From positions 1 through 23,007 of the IMG/VR virus record IMGVR_UViG_3300042887_000783: a stretch of DNA of 23,007 nt. One strand, given 5' to 3'. A program made the translations under genes and the position numbers. This document shows positions 13,122 through 20,224 of this stretch, one piece after another; the stretch's first letter is position 1, and every line of letters begins with the position of its first letter. Source of the DNA: a virus. The notes under the pieces are model-generated. The model ran no database searches. It was not told the origin of the DNA and saw only the letters and a program-made list of their open reading frames with translations.

Positions 13122-13469
13122 ATGTTAGTTACTGAATTATTTGAAGACAGTTGGTCAGGGCCTGATAATGCTTGGCATAATCAAGGTGAAGATGACCAGT
13201 GGTATGACGGTAATGATCAATGGCATGGTCAGGCAAGTGGCGATATGATGGAAGAAGACTTTGCTGTTACCAATATGGTTGCAACAGAAGGTACAGAGTT
13301 CAGTGACATTATTATAGCACGTGAACTAATTGGCGGTGCTATCTACGATCCATTAAACGAAAAACACAAATATTTTGAATTCCTCAAACATTTAAGAACA
13401 AAACACGGCGTAGAATACAGTACACAAGTACATCAAAAAGCCGCCAAACTAGCGAGAGATAAGGCGTAA
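13122..13469 (+). CDS. small Trp/Asp-rich protein with capsid-targeting-like N-terminus
   Basis: A 115-residue protein. MLVTELFE followed by D resembles the leader of the nucleotidyltransferase at 9960 (MFLTELFE). Residues 9-42 are unusual: rich in Trp, Asp, Gly and Gln (SWSGPDNAWHNQGEDDQWYD, then NDQWHGQ). The rest (44-115) is helical, with EGTEFSDIIIARELIGGAIYD and a basic C-terminal helix (HQKAAKLARDKA). No known domain. Leader, late promoter and location next to the tail-fibre genes suggest a virion or internal head protein. Confidence 0.72.
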   Translation: MLVTELFEDSWSGPDNAWHNQGEDDQWYDGNDQWHGQASGDMMEEDFAVTNMVATEGTEFSDIIIARELIGGAIYDPLNEKHKYFEFLKHLRTKHGVEYSTQVHQKAAKLARDKA

Positions 13470-13472
13470 CCA

Positions 13473-15113
13473 ATGGCAGATATTACATATACCATAATAC
13501 TTCAAGATTCTGACATTAAGGCATTTACTATGCCAGATGGATTTTGGCCCGATGTAGAGATACACTGCTGGGGTGCTGGCGGCGGCACTGGATGGGGCGG
13601 TGCACTTGGGGGCGGTGGTGGATATGCCAAAGCAACTGTAAATCTAGTTACAGGAGATGAAGTATCATTACAAATAGGAAAACCGGGTCTTAGTGCTACT
13701 AGTGCAACAGTAGCCGGTGCTGGTGGCTTAGATACTACGTATCGAAGATACCGTGGTGGCAATGGCGGCGGACGCGGATACTGGTGTGGCAATGTTAACG
13801 GCCCTTACCCAAGTGGAGGTGGCGGTGGTGCTAGTTGGGTAGCAGTTAATAACTATCCAGTTTGTGTAGCTGCCGGAGGCGGTGGCGGTGGTGGCTATGG
13901 ACATAAAGGCGTTAAATATTCTGGTAACCCGGGTGGGGTATATTCTGGGTTAACTACTATTCCACAAGGTGGGGATGCTATTTATGGAGGTGGCGGTGGA
14001 GCAGGTTACTTGGGAGGGATCAGTGGTAGCCGTAGAGGTCACGAAGTAACTGGCGGCAATGGTGGGCTAAACTATGGTAATATAACTTTAGCAGGCAGTG
14101 GTGCTTCTCCGGGAGGCACTAATACAGATTACTATCCGGGCGATAAAAAAGGCACAGCAGGTTATCCTGGTTATATTGCTATTGTTTTACGTAAGAAACT
14201 TAATGTTAGCATTAAAGATGCAGATGGTAGTGGAAATTGGGCAAATATAGCATCGGCTTATGTAAAGATGCCTGCACAAACTGTTTCAACATTGGGTGGC
14301 TCTGTTACTACTTCCGCAGCAGGATGGAAACAAATACAAGCAGCATGGACAAAAATTAATGGATCATGGAAACAAATCCTAACAAACAAATCAATCGATC
14401 TTTATAATTATCCAGTTAAACGTGTATCAGCCAATATTATAATTTCATCAGATACTAACGATTATAATTTATATAATAATTTACCAGCAGAATATTTTGA
14501 AGGCCTAATGGACATTAGCGTTTGGGTATTACCTGGGGTGGTAATCACCGGTAACACTTCTTCAACAGCATTTACTATCAATGGATTCAACCCTGGAGAC
14601 ACTGTACAACTTAATAACTACGGTACTATAGAAGGTGTCGGTGGCCGTGGCGGCAATGGTGGTTATACATATAGCGTTGGAAAAAATTCGTATACTGCAT
14701 TGCCCACTGCTGGTCAGGCGGGTGGTACTGGTTTATTATTACAGTTCCCCACTGTGGTTATAAATAACGGTAATATAGCAGGCGGTGGTGGTGGTGGTGG
14801 CTCTGGTGGAACAACTTCCACTACATCAGGTAAAACAACTACAACTTACCTTGGTGGTGGTGGTGGCGGTGGTGCAGGCTACGGTCAAGCGGGTATAGGT
14901 TCTCCAGCAGGTAATGGTGGTACACTAACATCAGGCGGTGCTGGTGGTGATTCTACTGGTGGAGATGGCGGATCGGGTGGTGCTAGAGGAACTCGTGGGT
15001 CGGATGGTGCTTCAGGTGGTATGGCGGGTGGCGCGGCAGGATATGCAATATCTGGTATATTCTATCTAAAACCAGGATCTAACACAGGCGCATACTTTGG
15101 GCCATTAGCATAA
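13473..15113 (+). CDS. glycine-rich tail-fibre / receptor-binding adhesin
   Basis: A 546-residue protein with two glycine-rich modules (about 34-235 and 395-525) separated by a beta-structured region containing a WKQIQAAWTKINGSWKQI repeat, typical of phage fibre tips. The Gly runs (GGGGG, GGGGGGG) with interspersed Asn, Tyr and Ser resemble the polyglycine type II helix sandwiches of T4-superfamily distal-tail adhesins such as gp38 of Salmonella phage S16. Those domains bind outer-membrane proteins through variable loops, so this is probably the host-recognition protein. The start has no obvious hydrophobic leader. Nearly all Gly are GGT or GGC, making the DNA low-complexity and a likely spot for recombination and variation. 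Followed 23 bases later by the next small gene. Confidence 0.8.
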   Translation: MADITYTIILQDSDIKAFTMPDGFWPDVEIHCWGAGGGTGWGGALGGGGGYAKATVNLVTGDEVSLQIGKPGLSATSATVAGAGGLDTTYRRYRGGNGGGRGYWCGNVNGPYPSGGGGGASWVAVNNYPVCVAAGGGGGGGYGHKGVKYSGNPGGVYSGLTTIPQGGDAIYGGGGGAGYLGGISGSRRGHEVTGGNGGLNYGNITLAGSGASPGGTNTDYYPGDKKGTAGYPGYIAIVLRKKLNVSIKDADGSGNWANIASAYVKMPAQTVSTLGGSVTTSAAGWKQIQAAWTKINGSWKQILTNKSIDLYNYPVKRVSANIIISSDTNDYNLYNNLPAEYFEGLMDISVWVLPGVVITGNTSSTAFTINGFNPGDTVQLNNYGTIEGVGGRGGNGGYTYSVGKNSYTALPTAGQAGGTGLLLQFPTVVINNGNIAGGGGGGGSGGTTSTTSGKTTTTYLGGGGGGGAGYGQAGIGSPAGNGGTLTSGGAGGDSTGGDGGSGGARGTRGSDGASGGMAGGAAGYAISGIFYLKPGSNTGAYFGPLA

Positions 15114-15136
15114 AATTCAATTAAAGGAAATATTCA

Positions 15137-15487
15137 ATGTCAAAAATTAAAGTTAAAATAGTCGAGATAGATCAACGTACTCGATCAGTAGTAGTTAAAT
15201 TTGCTTCTGAATCAAGTAAAAAATCAATCGATGAGTACGACGGGCTTGCGTTTCAAGTGTCAAACTTTACAGCAGTAACGCCTAAAGATTTTATTGATGG
15301 CATCACTACTCAAATCAGTAAACTAGTAGCGATCAGAGATTCTTCTGAAAACGTAGTTGCCAACCTCGACTTAACTGAATGGGCAAATTATGCTACTGAA
15401 ATCGATGCGGTAGAAATATCTGAGGTTGCGCCAGCAGCTAGCGCACAACTAATACAAGCGTTAGCAACTCCAGAGGTAGTACTATGA
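15137..15487 (+). CDS. small protein downstream of the adhesin, possible tail-fibre accessory
   Basis: A 116-residue protein with a good AAAGGA site. The first half is strand-rich (MSKIKVKIVEIDQRTRSVVV), the second alpha-helical (KDFIDGITTQISKLVAI), with an Ala-rich end. No family recognised. By position after the adhesin it could be a fibre assembly chaperone or a capping protein. It overlaps the next gene in an ATGA junction. Confidence 0.7.
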   Translation: MSKIKVKIVEIDQRTRSVVVKFASESSKKSIDEYDGLAFQVSNFTAVTPKDFIDGITTQISKLVAIRDSSENVVANLDLTEWANYATEIDAVEISEVAPAASAQLIQALATPEVVL

Positions 15488-15993
15488 TTTTAAATAATGC
15501 AGTTAATACAGGTAATTTTATATACTGTATAGCATATTTTGGTCCAAACGAGTCAACTACTTATTTTAATGGAGGTCATGGGCACTATCATCAATGTTTT
15601 TATATTGCCGAAGGATCAGCAACAGCAATTATCAGAGACACTGAACACGGAGAACCTGTAGAAATAAACACCACTAAACAGCCCGGAACATTAGTTGATC
15701 AAAGACATAACTACGGCAAATGGACCAACGTTGTAACAAAAGATGAAAATATTTCATTGATGTTTTTTAATCCTATTCCCGATACTAGAGATCTAAAAGT
15801 AGATATTTTAAAAGGTGCAGGAACCCATACCATTACAGCAGATGAGACTAGAAAAGTAATAGTTTGTATTACTGGTCCTATTCAAGCAAACGACAAAACA
15901 TTAGTAAGTCTACAACATGCTAAGATATTTCCGGGTAAGACTGTGGAATTAACATTACCAGAAAATACTGTGTGTGCGGTAGTATCGGAATAA
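15484..15993 (+). CDS. cupin-like protein, probably two beta-barrel halves
   Basis: A 169-residue protein beginning in an ATGA overlap. Residues 31-44 (GHGHYHQCFYIAEG) fit cupin motif 1, with possible metal ligands H32, H34, H36 and E43; a matching motif 2 histidine may be H75 in QRHNYGKW. The second half (about 108-169) repeats the barrel-like pattern without the histidines and contains GPIQANDKTL and a FPGKTVELTLPE turn. Metal-binding cupins can be enzymes, sugar-binding or structural proteins; which applies is unclear. Coupling to the adhesin genes suggests a virion/fibre-associated or glycan-related role rather than metabolism. Confidence 0.65.
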   Translation: MILNNAVNTGNFIYCIAYFGPNESTTYFNGGHGHYHQCFYIAEGSATAIIRDTEHGEPVEINTTKQPGTLVDQRHNYGKWTNVVTKDENISLMFFNPIPDTRDLKVDILKGAGTHTITADETRKVIVCITGPIQANDKTLVSLQHAKIFPGKTVELTLPENTVCAVVSE

Positions 15994-16005
15994 GTTTATT
16001 AGCCA

Positions 16006-16034
16006 TTGACTTCAGATAATTAGTAGTATATACT
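16006..16034 (+). promoter_or_regulatory. sigma70-type promoter for the lipid-modification operon
   Basis: TTGACT (16006-16011), 17 bases, TATACT (16029-16034). Start near 16041, giving a short leader to the ATG at 16054. Confidence 0.75.
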
Positions 16035-16053
16035 ATTATTATTTGGACGTAGA

Positions 16054-17289
16054 ATGGAACAATATGTAGTTACAGGTATAGGAATATACAATGGATTGGG
16101 CGCAACAGCAGAAGAAAGTTGGCAGAATCTATTATCAGGTAAATCTGCCGTAACTACATTAGTATGGCCAGAAGATGATCCACACAAATTTCCTCCATCG
16201 TATTCAATATTCAAACCAAAAATAGCAGCAATTAGTCCTCGGTTACAGGATAATGATGCACACCCAGAACATTTTTCATATGGGTGGGCTAACTGGGATC
16301 CAAATACTCGCGCATGCTTATTAACAGTAGACGAAGCAATAAATGATGCTAAACTAACATCTAAAAATGTTGGAGTAGTTGTTAGCACATTTGGGTCAGG
16401 TACTACGTTACGGTTAACTATGTTCTCTGCAATGATGAACGGCATTAAGAAAACTCCCCCAAGAAAAATACTTAACATTGGATTAGATTTTCCAGCGGCA
16501 CAGGTAGCGGCTGTGTACAAAGTAACAGGTCCAAATACATCAATGGATAGTGCCTGCACCACTGGCATTACTTCTATAGATCATGCTGTTAATATGTTAA
16601 AAGTTAATCCCGAATTAGATGCAATGATTGTAGGTGGTGCTGATCACATGGCAGAACCAATTTACATGTATTGGTTTCAAAATTTAGGAGCATTGTGTTT
16701 ATCTGATGAGTTAACTGCTAATTGTCCATTTGATACCAAGCGAAGTGGCTTTGTATTAGGCGAGGGTGCTGCAACTATGATTATAGAACCATTAAGTAAA
16801 GCACAAGCACGCGGGGCGCACATTTACGGAAAGGTATTAAGTACGAATTTATACACTTTATTCGACAGTGATACTAGTCCAGATCCCACCGGAATAGGTG
16901 CACGTACCTGCGTACAAACAGCACTAAACAAGGCAGGTATTATTTCCAATGATATAGATGTTATTAATGCTCATGCTACAAGTACCCCAGTTGGTGATGA
17001 AATAGAATTTAATGCTATGTTAGAGCTGACCCCCGGTCGTACTATGGTCAGTAACAAAGGACAGATCGGACATAGCATGAGTGCTTCGGGTATAGTAGAA
17101 ACTATCTATACACTATTAGGCATGCGCGATAGTCGTCAACCGGGCAATGCCAACTTAGTTTCGCCGCTAGGTGAAGGTATGATATTACCTGTAACCGCAA
17201 TAGATTTAAATGTTAAATATGCTATAAAGAATAGTTTTGGATTTGGGGGGCGTAATGCCAGCATGGTTCTCGAAAGATATGATAGCTAA
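16054..17289 (+). CDS. fabF: beta-ketoacyl-ACP synthase, FabF (KAS II) type
   Basis: A 411-residue thiolase-fold condensing enzyme, the same length as E. coli FabF. The catalytic triad is intact and at the usual positions: C168 in MDSACTTG, H307 in NAHATSTPVGDEIE, H340 in KGQIGHSMSASG, plus K335. KAS II condenses malonyl-ACP with acyl-ACP, lengthening chains from C16 to C18 and governing cis-vaccenate content. The C-terminal glycine loop reads GFGGRN, where T is usual after GFGG, so substrate or partner use may differ. Residues 38-90 (PHKFPPSYSIFKPKIAAISP) differ from housekeeping FabF. It is the first gene of a unit with two desaturases and an oxygenase and is read from a strong host-type promoter, so it is likely expressed early to alter host acyl chains. 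Confidence 0.93.
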   Translation: MEQYVVTGIGIYNGLGATAEESWQNLLSGKSAVTTLVWPEDDPHKFPPSYSIFKPKIAAISPRLQDNDAHPEHFSYGWANWDPNTRACLLTVDEAINDAKLTSKNVGVVVSTFGSGTTLRLTMFSAMMNGIKKTPPRKILNIGLDFPAAQVAAVYKVTGPNTSMDSACTTGITSIDHAVNMLKVNPELDAMIVGGADHMAEPIYMYWFQNLGALCLSDELTANCPFDTKRSGFVLGEGAATMIIEPLSKAQARGAHIYGKVLSTNLYTLFDSDTSPDPTGIGARTCVQTALNKAGIISNDIDVINAHATSTPVGDEIEFNAMLELTPGRTMVSNKGQIGHSMSASGIVETIYTLLGMRDSRQPGNANLVSPLGEGMILPVTAIDLNVKYAIKNSFGFGGRNASMVLERYDS

Positions 17290-18061
17290 ATTAATTAAAC
17301 CAAGTAGATGGTTTAGTAGTGCAATGCAGATTGCTGTATTTTTCGCCATCGCCTACGGCATTAGTTTAGATGTTAGCTGGTATTGGTGGGCAGGTACTAT
17401 ATTCTTTTATCTAATAATATATTCAATGATTGGTAATAACATTGCTCTACATCGTTACTTTACCCACGGTCACTTTACAGTTAACAAATATGTTGAATGG
17501 TTTTTCTTATGGACCGGCAGCATGATTGGGTTGGGTGAGCCTATTAGTTATGCTATGACACATGCTGTCCATCACAAGTATAGTGATGTCTCTGGCATCG
17601 ATCCTCACGGCCCTACTAATAAGGTTCGTTCAATTTTTATATGGTTCCACAGAGAAGTTGATCCCGTAAAAACACCAATTTATAGTAAACATATTGTTAA
17701 TTTAGGCCGTAGATACTGGTGGCTGCATAAATTTTATGTGCCTATTGTATTATTAAATGCCGCAGTATTATGGCTTATTGATTTTAAAATATTTTTATTC
17801 TTGTGGTTAATACCTGCAGGTATCACCTGTTGGGGAGTTGCGTGGGCTGTGTGGCGACAACATTGGCATTATGAAGCAAATAACAGTCCGTTACATCGAT
17901 GGGATTGGGTCTACGAAGGATTGCATTTAAATCATCATTTATGGCCAATGGCTCCTAACACCGCAGTTAGAGCCAACGAAATAGATTGGACTTATCAATT
18001 TAGTAAACTGTTTAGACCTAAATATAACATGCAAGGGCAACCCACAGATGTCAAAGATTAA
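17279..18061 (+). CDS. membrane fatty-acid desaturase 1 (delta-9/stearoyl-CoA type)
   Basis: A 260-residue di-iron membrane desaturase. Three histidine boxes are complete: HRYFTHGH (58-65), HAVHH (95-99) and HLNHH (216-220). Hydrophobic segments lie at about 14-55, 73-92 and 153-190, giving the usual topology with boxes on the cytoplasmic side. Such enzymes use oxygen and an electron donor to insert a double bond into an acyl chain. The frame is open from 17237, but the ATG at 17279 aligns the N-terminus (MIAKLIKPSRW) with that of the next desaturase (MSKIKWIIQPNY), so I prefer it; it overlaps fabF by 11 bases. Together with FabF it should change membrane unsaturation. Confidence 0.9.
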   Translation: MIAKLIKPSRWFSSAMQIAVFFAIAYGISLDVSWYWWAGTIFFYLIIYSMIGNNIALHRYFTHGHFTVNKYVEWFFLWTGSMIGLGEPISYAMTHAVHHKYSDVSGIDPHGPTNKVRSIFIWFHREVDPVKTPIYSKHIVNLGRRYWWLHKFYVPIVLLNAAVLWLIDFKIFLFLWLIPAGITCWGVAWAVWRQHWHYEANNSPLHRWDWVYEGLHLNHHLWPMAPNTAVRANEIDWTYQFSKLFRPKYNMQGQPTDVKD

Positions 18062-18791
18062 ATGGATTATTCAGCCCAATTATTTATGGATGACTGCCAT
18101 GCAGATATTAACTCCAGTGTGGGTATACCTAGCCTGGGGTAGTGAATGGTATTGGTGGGCAATAGCGTTTGTATTTTATTTTTTATATCTGTGTATAGGT
18201 AATAATATCGGCATGCATCGTTATTATTGTCATAGATATTTTGAAATGTTAAAACCCGTAGAATATTTTGTAGCGTGGTGCGCATTTATGGCCTGTTTAG
18301 GTAGCCCATTGAGTTATGTAAACATTCACAACGTACATCATAGATACCCCGATACAGAACAAGACCCACACGGTCGTAGTCGTGGTTGGAAGAGTTTACT
18401 ATTTTGGCATCACAAACATCTATGGCCTTGTGATATGATCTTTACTCGCAACCTATTAAAATTAACAGCCAAGTATAAACTATTACATGACTACTACTGG
18501 CTGTGGGTATTTGGTACAGCTGGATTGATGTATGCATTGGGTGGATGGAATATTCTATTATTCTGTTGGTTATTGCCTGCAGGACTTTCACTATGGGCAG
18601 TAGCATTAGTGTTGTTACTACAGCACGACAATAATGGTCCTAGTAATACTAGAAATTATATGTGGTTTAGTTTTGGCGAAACTTGGCACGGTAATCATCA
18701 CGAAGATCCTAGTCTAATAGATCATGCTAAAGGCAACGGAGTAGATTGGACTTACGAACTATGCAAAATCCTATCCAAGTCAAAGAAATAA
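18048..18791 (+). CDS. membrane fatty-acid desaturase 2, diverged paralogue
   Basis: A 247-residue homologue of the preceding protein with the same plan: HRYYCH (57-62), HNVHH (94-98) and HGNHH (214-218), hydrophobic segments at about 16-50, 72-92 and 150-192, and the same IGNNI.(L/M)HRY and (D/V)DWTYE-like C-terminal elements. Identity to desaturase 1 looks modest, so the duplication is old or the two were acquired separately, and different regio-specificity is likely. The box-3 context (ETWHGNHHED) is closer to bacterial acyl-CoA desaturases (GE.WHNNHH). It starts 14 bases inside the end of desaturase 1 and overlaps the oxygenase gene, so the operon is translationally coupled. Confidence 0.9.
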   Translation: MSKIKWIIQPNYLWMTAMQILTPVWVYLAWGSEWYWWAIAFVFYFLYLCIGNNIGMHRYYCHRYFEMLKPVEYFVAWCAFMACLGSPLSYVNIHNVHHRYPDTEQDPHGRSRGWKSLLFWHHKHLWPCDMIFTRNLLKLTAKYKLLHDYYWLWVFGTAGLMYALGGWNILLFCWLLPAGLSLWAVALVLLLQHDNNGPSNTRNYMWFSFGETWHGNHHEDPSLIDHAKGNGVDWTYELCKILSKSKK

Positions 18792-19378
18792 ATTTAGACC
18801 TAGAACGTCTAAAACGTGACTGTAGACGTATTAACACTAAGGTATGTAAAACTTGGGGTGATGCAGAAGTTGCTACAGATCGAACATATCAAGCAACCTT
18901 AGCTGACCAATTAAGTAGTGCCCCTAAGTCGAGTCGCTTACACGATTACTATAATGTGTTTACATTCCCTTATGATGGCATTAACGAATTATACAGAGAA
19001 GTATGTATTGCCTTTAACGAAATAAACACCTATAATGAACCCTACTATGTACACGCATGGTTAAACTATCAAAACAAGGGTGAAAGTATTCCATGGCACT
19101 ATCATTGGGGTAAACTAAGCGGACTACATAAAACGTTTGTCTGTAGCTACTATGTAAATGCAGAACCTAGCGTTACTACTTACAAGTTTCCAGAAGCAAC
19201 ATATCCAATGCAGGCTAAGAACAATACCATTACCATATACGAAGATGTAGGCGATATACACATGGTTGATGTATGGCAAGGCGACGAACCTAGAATTAGT
19301 ATTAGTATGGACTTTGTGCCAATGAAGTACATACAAGGCAGTCCATTTCCGTTGAATACGTGGATGCCAGTAGTATAA
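18761..19378 (+). CDS. putative 2-oxoglutarate/Fe(II) oxygenase
   Basis: A 205-residue protein from the ATG at 18761; an ATG at 18746 would add five residues. WHYHWG (112-117) followed by a strand CSYYVNAEPSVTTY, then EDVGDIHMVD with H167 and RISISMDF with R178, fit the double-stranded beta-helix of phage 2OG-Fe(II) oxygenases (2OG-FeII_Oxy_5-like: HxH region, distal His, 2OG-binding Arg). Such enzymes hydroxylate proteins, nucleic acids or small molecules. As the last gene of the lipid operon, with a 31-base overlap, its substrate might be an acyl chain or lipid, but T4-like phages carry related oxygenases in other contexts, so this is inference. The iron ligands cannot be fixed with certainty without alignment. 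Confidence 0.65.
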   Translation: MQNPIQVKEINLDLERLKRDCRRINTKVCKTWGDAEVATDRTYQATLADQLSSAPKSSRLHDYYNVFTFPYDGINELYREVCIAFNEINTYNEPYYVHAWLNYQNKGESIPWHYHWGKLSGLHKTFVCSYYVNAEPSVTTYKFPEATYPMQAKNNTITIYEDVGDIHMVDVWQGDEPRISISMDFVPMKYIQGSPFPLNTWMPVV

Positions 19379-19381
19379 ATA
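19374..19381 (+). promoter_or_regulatory. T4-type late promoter, full TATAAATA
   Basis: The only copy here with the exact eight-base T4 late consensus. Predicted start 19387, a 22-base leader with TTAAGGG before the nuclease ATG at 19409. Part of the motif is the preceding stop codon. Confidence 0.65.
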
Positions 19382-19408
19382 AACATAGTATATAATTAAG
19401 GGTTTACA

Positions 19409-20122
19409 ATGAAGAAATTAGTATTATTAGCAAGTCTATTATTAAGCATATCAGCTTATGCAGGTATCAATCAAGAGTGTCCGGCATTAACAGCCGCAGG
19501 CGCTGCAACATACGCAGCCAAACCGGGCGATCAAGAAATTTGTCACAAGAACTATGCTGTTATACATAGCTGTGCGGTTAAAGCACCTATCGCAGTGTTT
19601 GAACGTTTGTCCATGGAAGACATGACAGGTCCTGCTAAACGTAAAGATGACTTCCGTCCAGATCCAAAAGTTACTCCGGCTTGTTCAGCTACGCTTGCTG
19701 ACTATGCTACAGTAGGTAAAACACATGATCGTGGTCATATGAGTCCAGCTGGTAACAACACACAAGATCCGGCGGTCATGAGTGAAAGTTTTTACCTAAG
19801 CAACATGGAACCACAAATAGCCAACAACAATCGTGGTATTTGGAAACAATTAGAAACATACGAACGTGAGTGGGCTCGCCAATTAGGCACAGACTATTAC
19901 ATTATCAGTGGTGGTATATTTGATGCAGGCCATCAAAAGACAGGCAATGGTCTAGGTATTCCTACACGTTTATACAAGATTGTTATCGAAAAGAACAGCA
20001 AAAAAGTTCGCGCTTGGCTAATGCCAAATACTGCATTACCTGTAGCAGACTTGTCTAAATATGAAACTACTGTAGCTAATGTAGAGCAAGCATCAGGGTT
20101 AAAGTTTGCATTGCCTAAATAA
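19409..20122 (+). CDS. exported DNA/RNA non-specific endonuclease
   Basis: A 237-residue member of the Endonuclease_NS (beta-beta-alpha-Me) family. The signal peptide MKKLVLLASLLLSISAYA, cleaved before G19, directs it to the periplasm by Sec. The catalytic motif DRGHM is at 107-111 (H110 general base) and the metal-binding NNNRGIWKQLE helix at 140-150 (N141 likely Mg ligand). Four cysteines in the first half (C24, C45, C55, C92) could form disulfides in the periplasm. A phage nuclease sent to the periplasm or medium could destroy incoming DNA of competing phages or degrade host DNA after lysis. It has its own late promoter and a terminator just after it, so it is a single-gene unit. Confidence 0.9.
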   Translation: MKKLVLLASLLLSISAYAGINQECPALTAAGAATYAAKPGDQEICHKNYAVIHSCAVKAPIAVFERLSMEDMTGPAKRKDDFRPDPKVTPACSATLADYATVGKTHDRGHMSPAGNNTQDPAVMSESFYLSNMEPQIANNNRGIWKQLETYEREWARQLGTDYYIISGGIFDAGHQKTGNGLGIPTRLYKIVIEKNSKKVRAWLMPNTALPVADLSKYETTVANVEQASGLKFALPK

Positions 20123-20134
20123 CTAATCCAAACC

Positions 20135-20161
20135 AAAAAACCGTCCAAGTGGCGGTTTTTT
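20135..20161 (+). terminator. rho-independent terminator after the nuclease
   Basis: AAAAAACCG (20135-20143) pairs with CGGTTTTTT (20153-20161) across a short TCCAAGTGG loop that may pair slightly further; the T tract runs into the next promoter. It can also work in the opposite direction. Confidence 0.8.
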
Positions 20162-20162
20162 A

Positions 20163-20191
20163 TTGACATTTTAATCAATTGGTAGTATAAT
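20163..20191 (+). promoter_or_regulatory. perfect consensus sigma70 promoter
   Basis: TTGACA (20163-20168), exactly 17 bases, TATAAT (20186-20191): the full consensus with ideal spacing. Start near 20198, 27 bases before the nucleotidase ATG. It begins two bases after the nuclease terminator. Confidence 0.9.
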
Positions 20192-20210
20192 ACGGTATAT
20201 TACAATTACG

Positions 20211-20217
20211 ATAAATA
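20211..20217 (+). promoter_or_regulatory. T4-type late promoter motif (GATAAATA)
   Basis: Follows the sigma70 promoter, so the nucleotidase operon has early and late options. The late start would be near 20223, two bases before the ATG. Confidence 0.55.
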
Positions 20218-20224
20218 CTACAAT

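Noticed and set aside
13502-13792. Minus-strand open frame rich in proline, opposite the adhesin
   Set aside because: It is the antisense shadow of the GGT/GGC glycine runs.
16020-16568. Minus-strand open frame of 182 codons opposite fabF
   Set aside because: The plus strand encodes a clear FabF with catalytic residues; the minus frame has no recognisable features and no promoter or ribosome binding site.
16054-19378. Complete polyyne or polyketide biosynthesis cluster
   Set aside because: The tandem desaturases and ketosynthase are reminiscent, but no acyl carrier protein, fatty-acyl-AMP ligase or thioesterase is present in the window.
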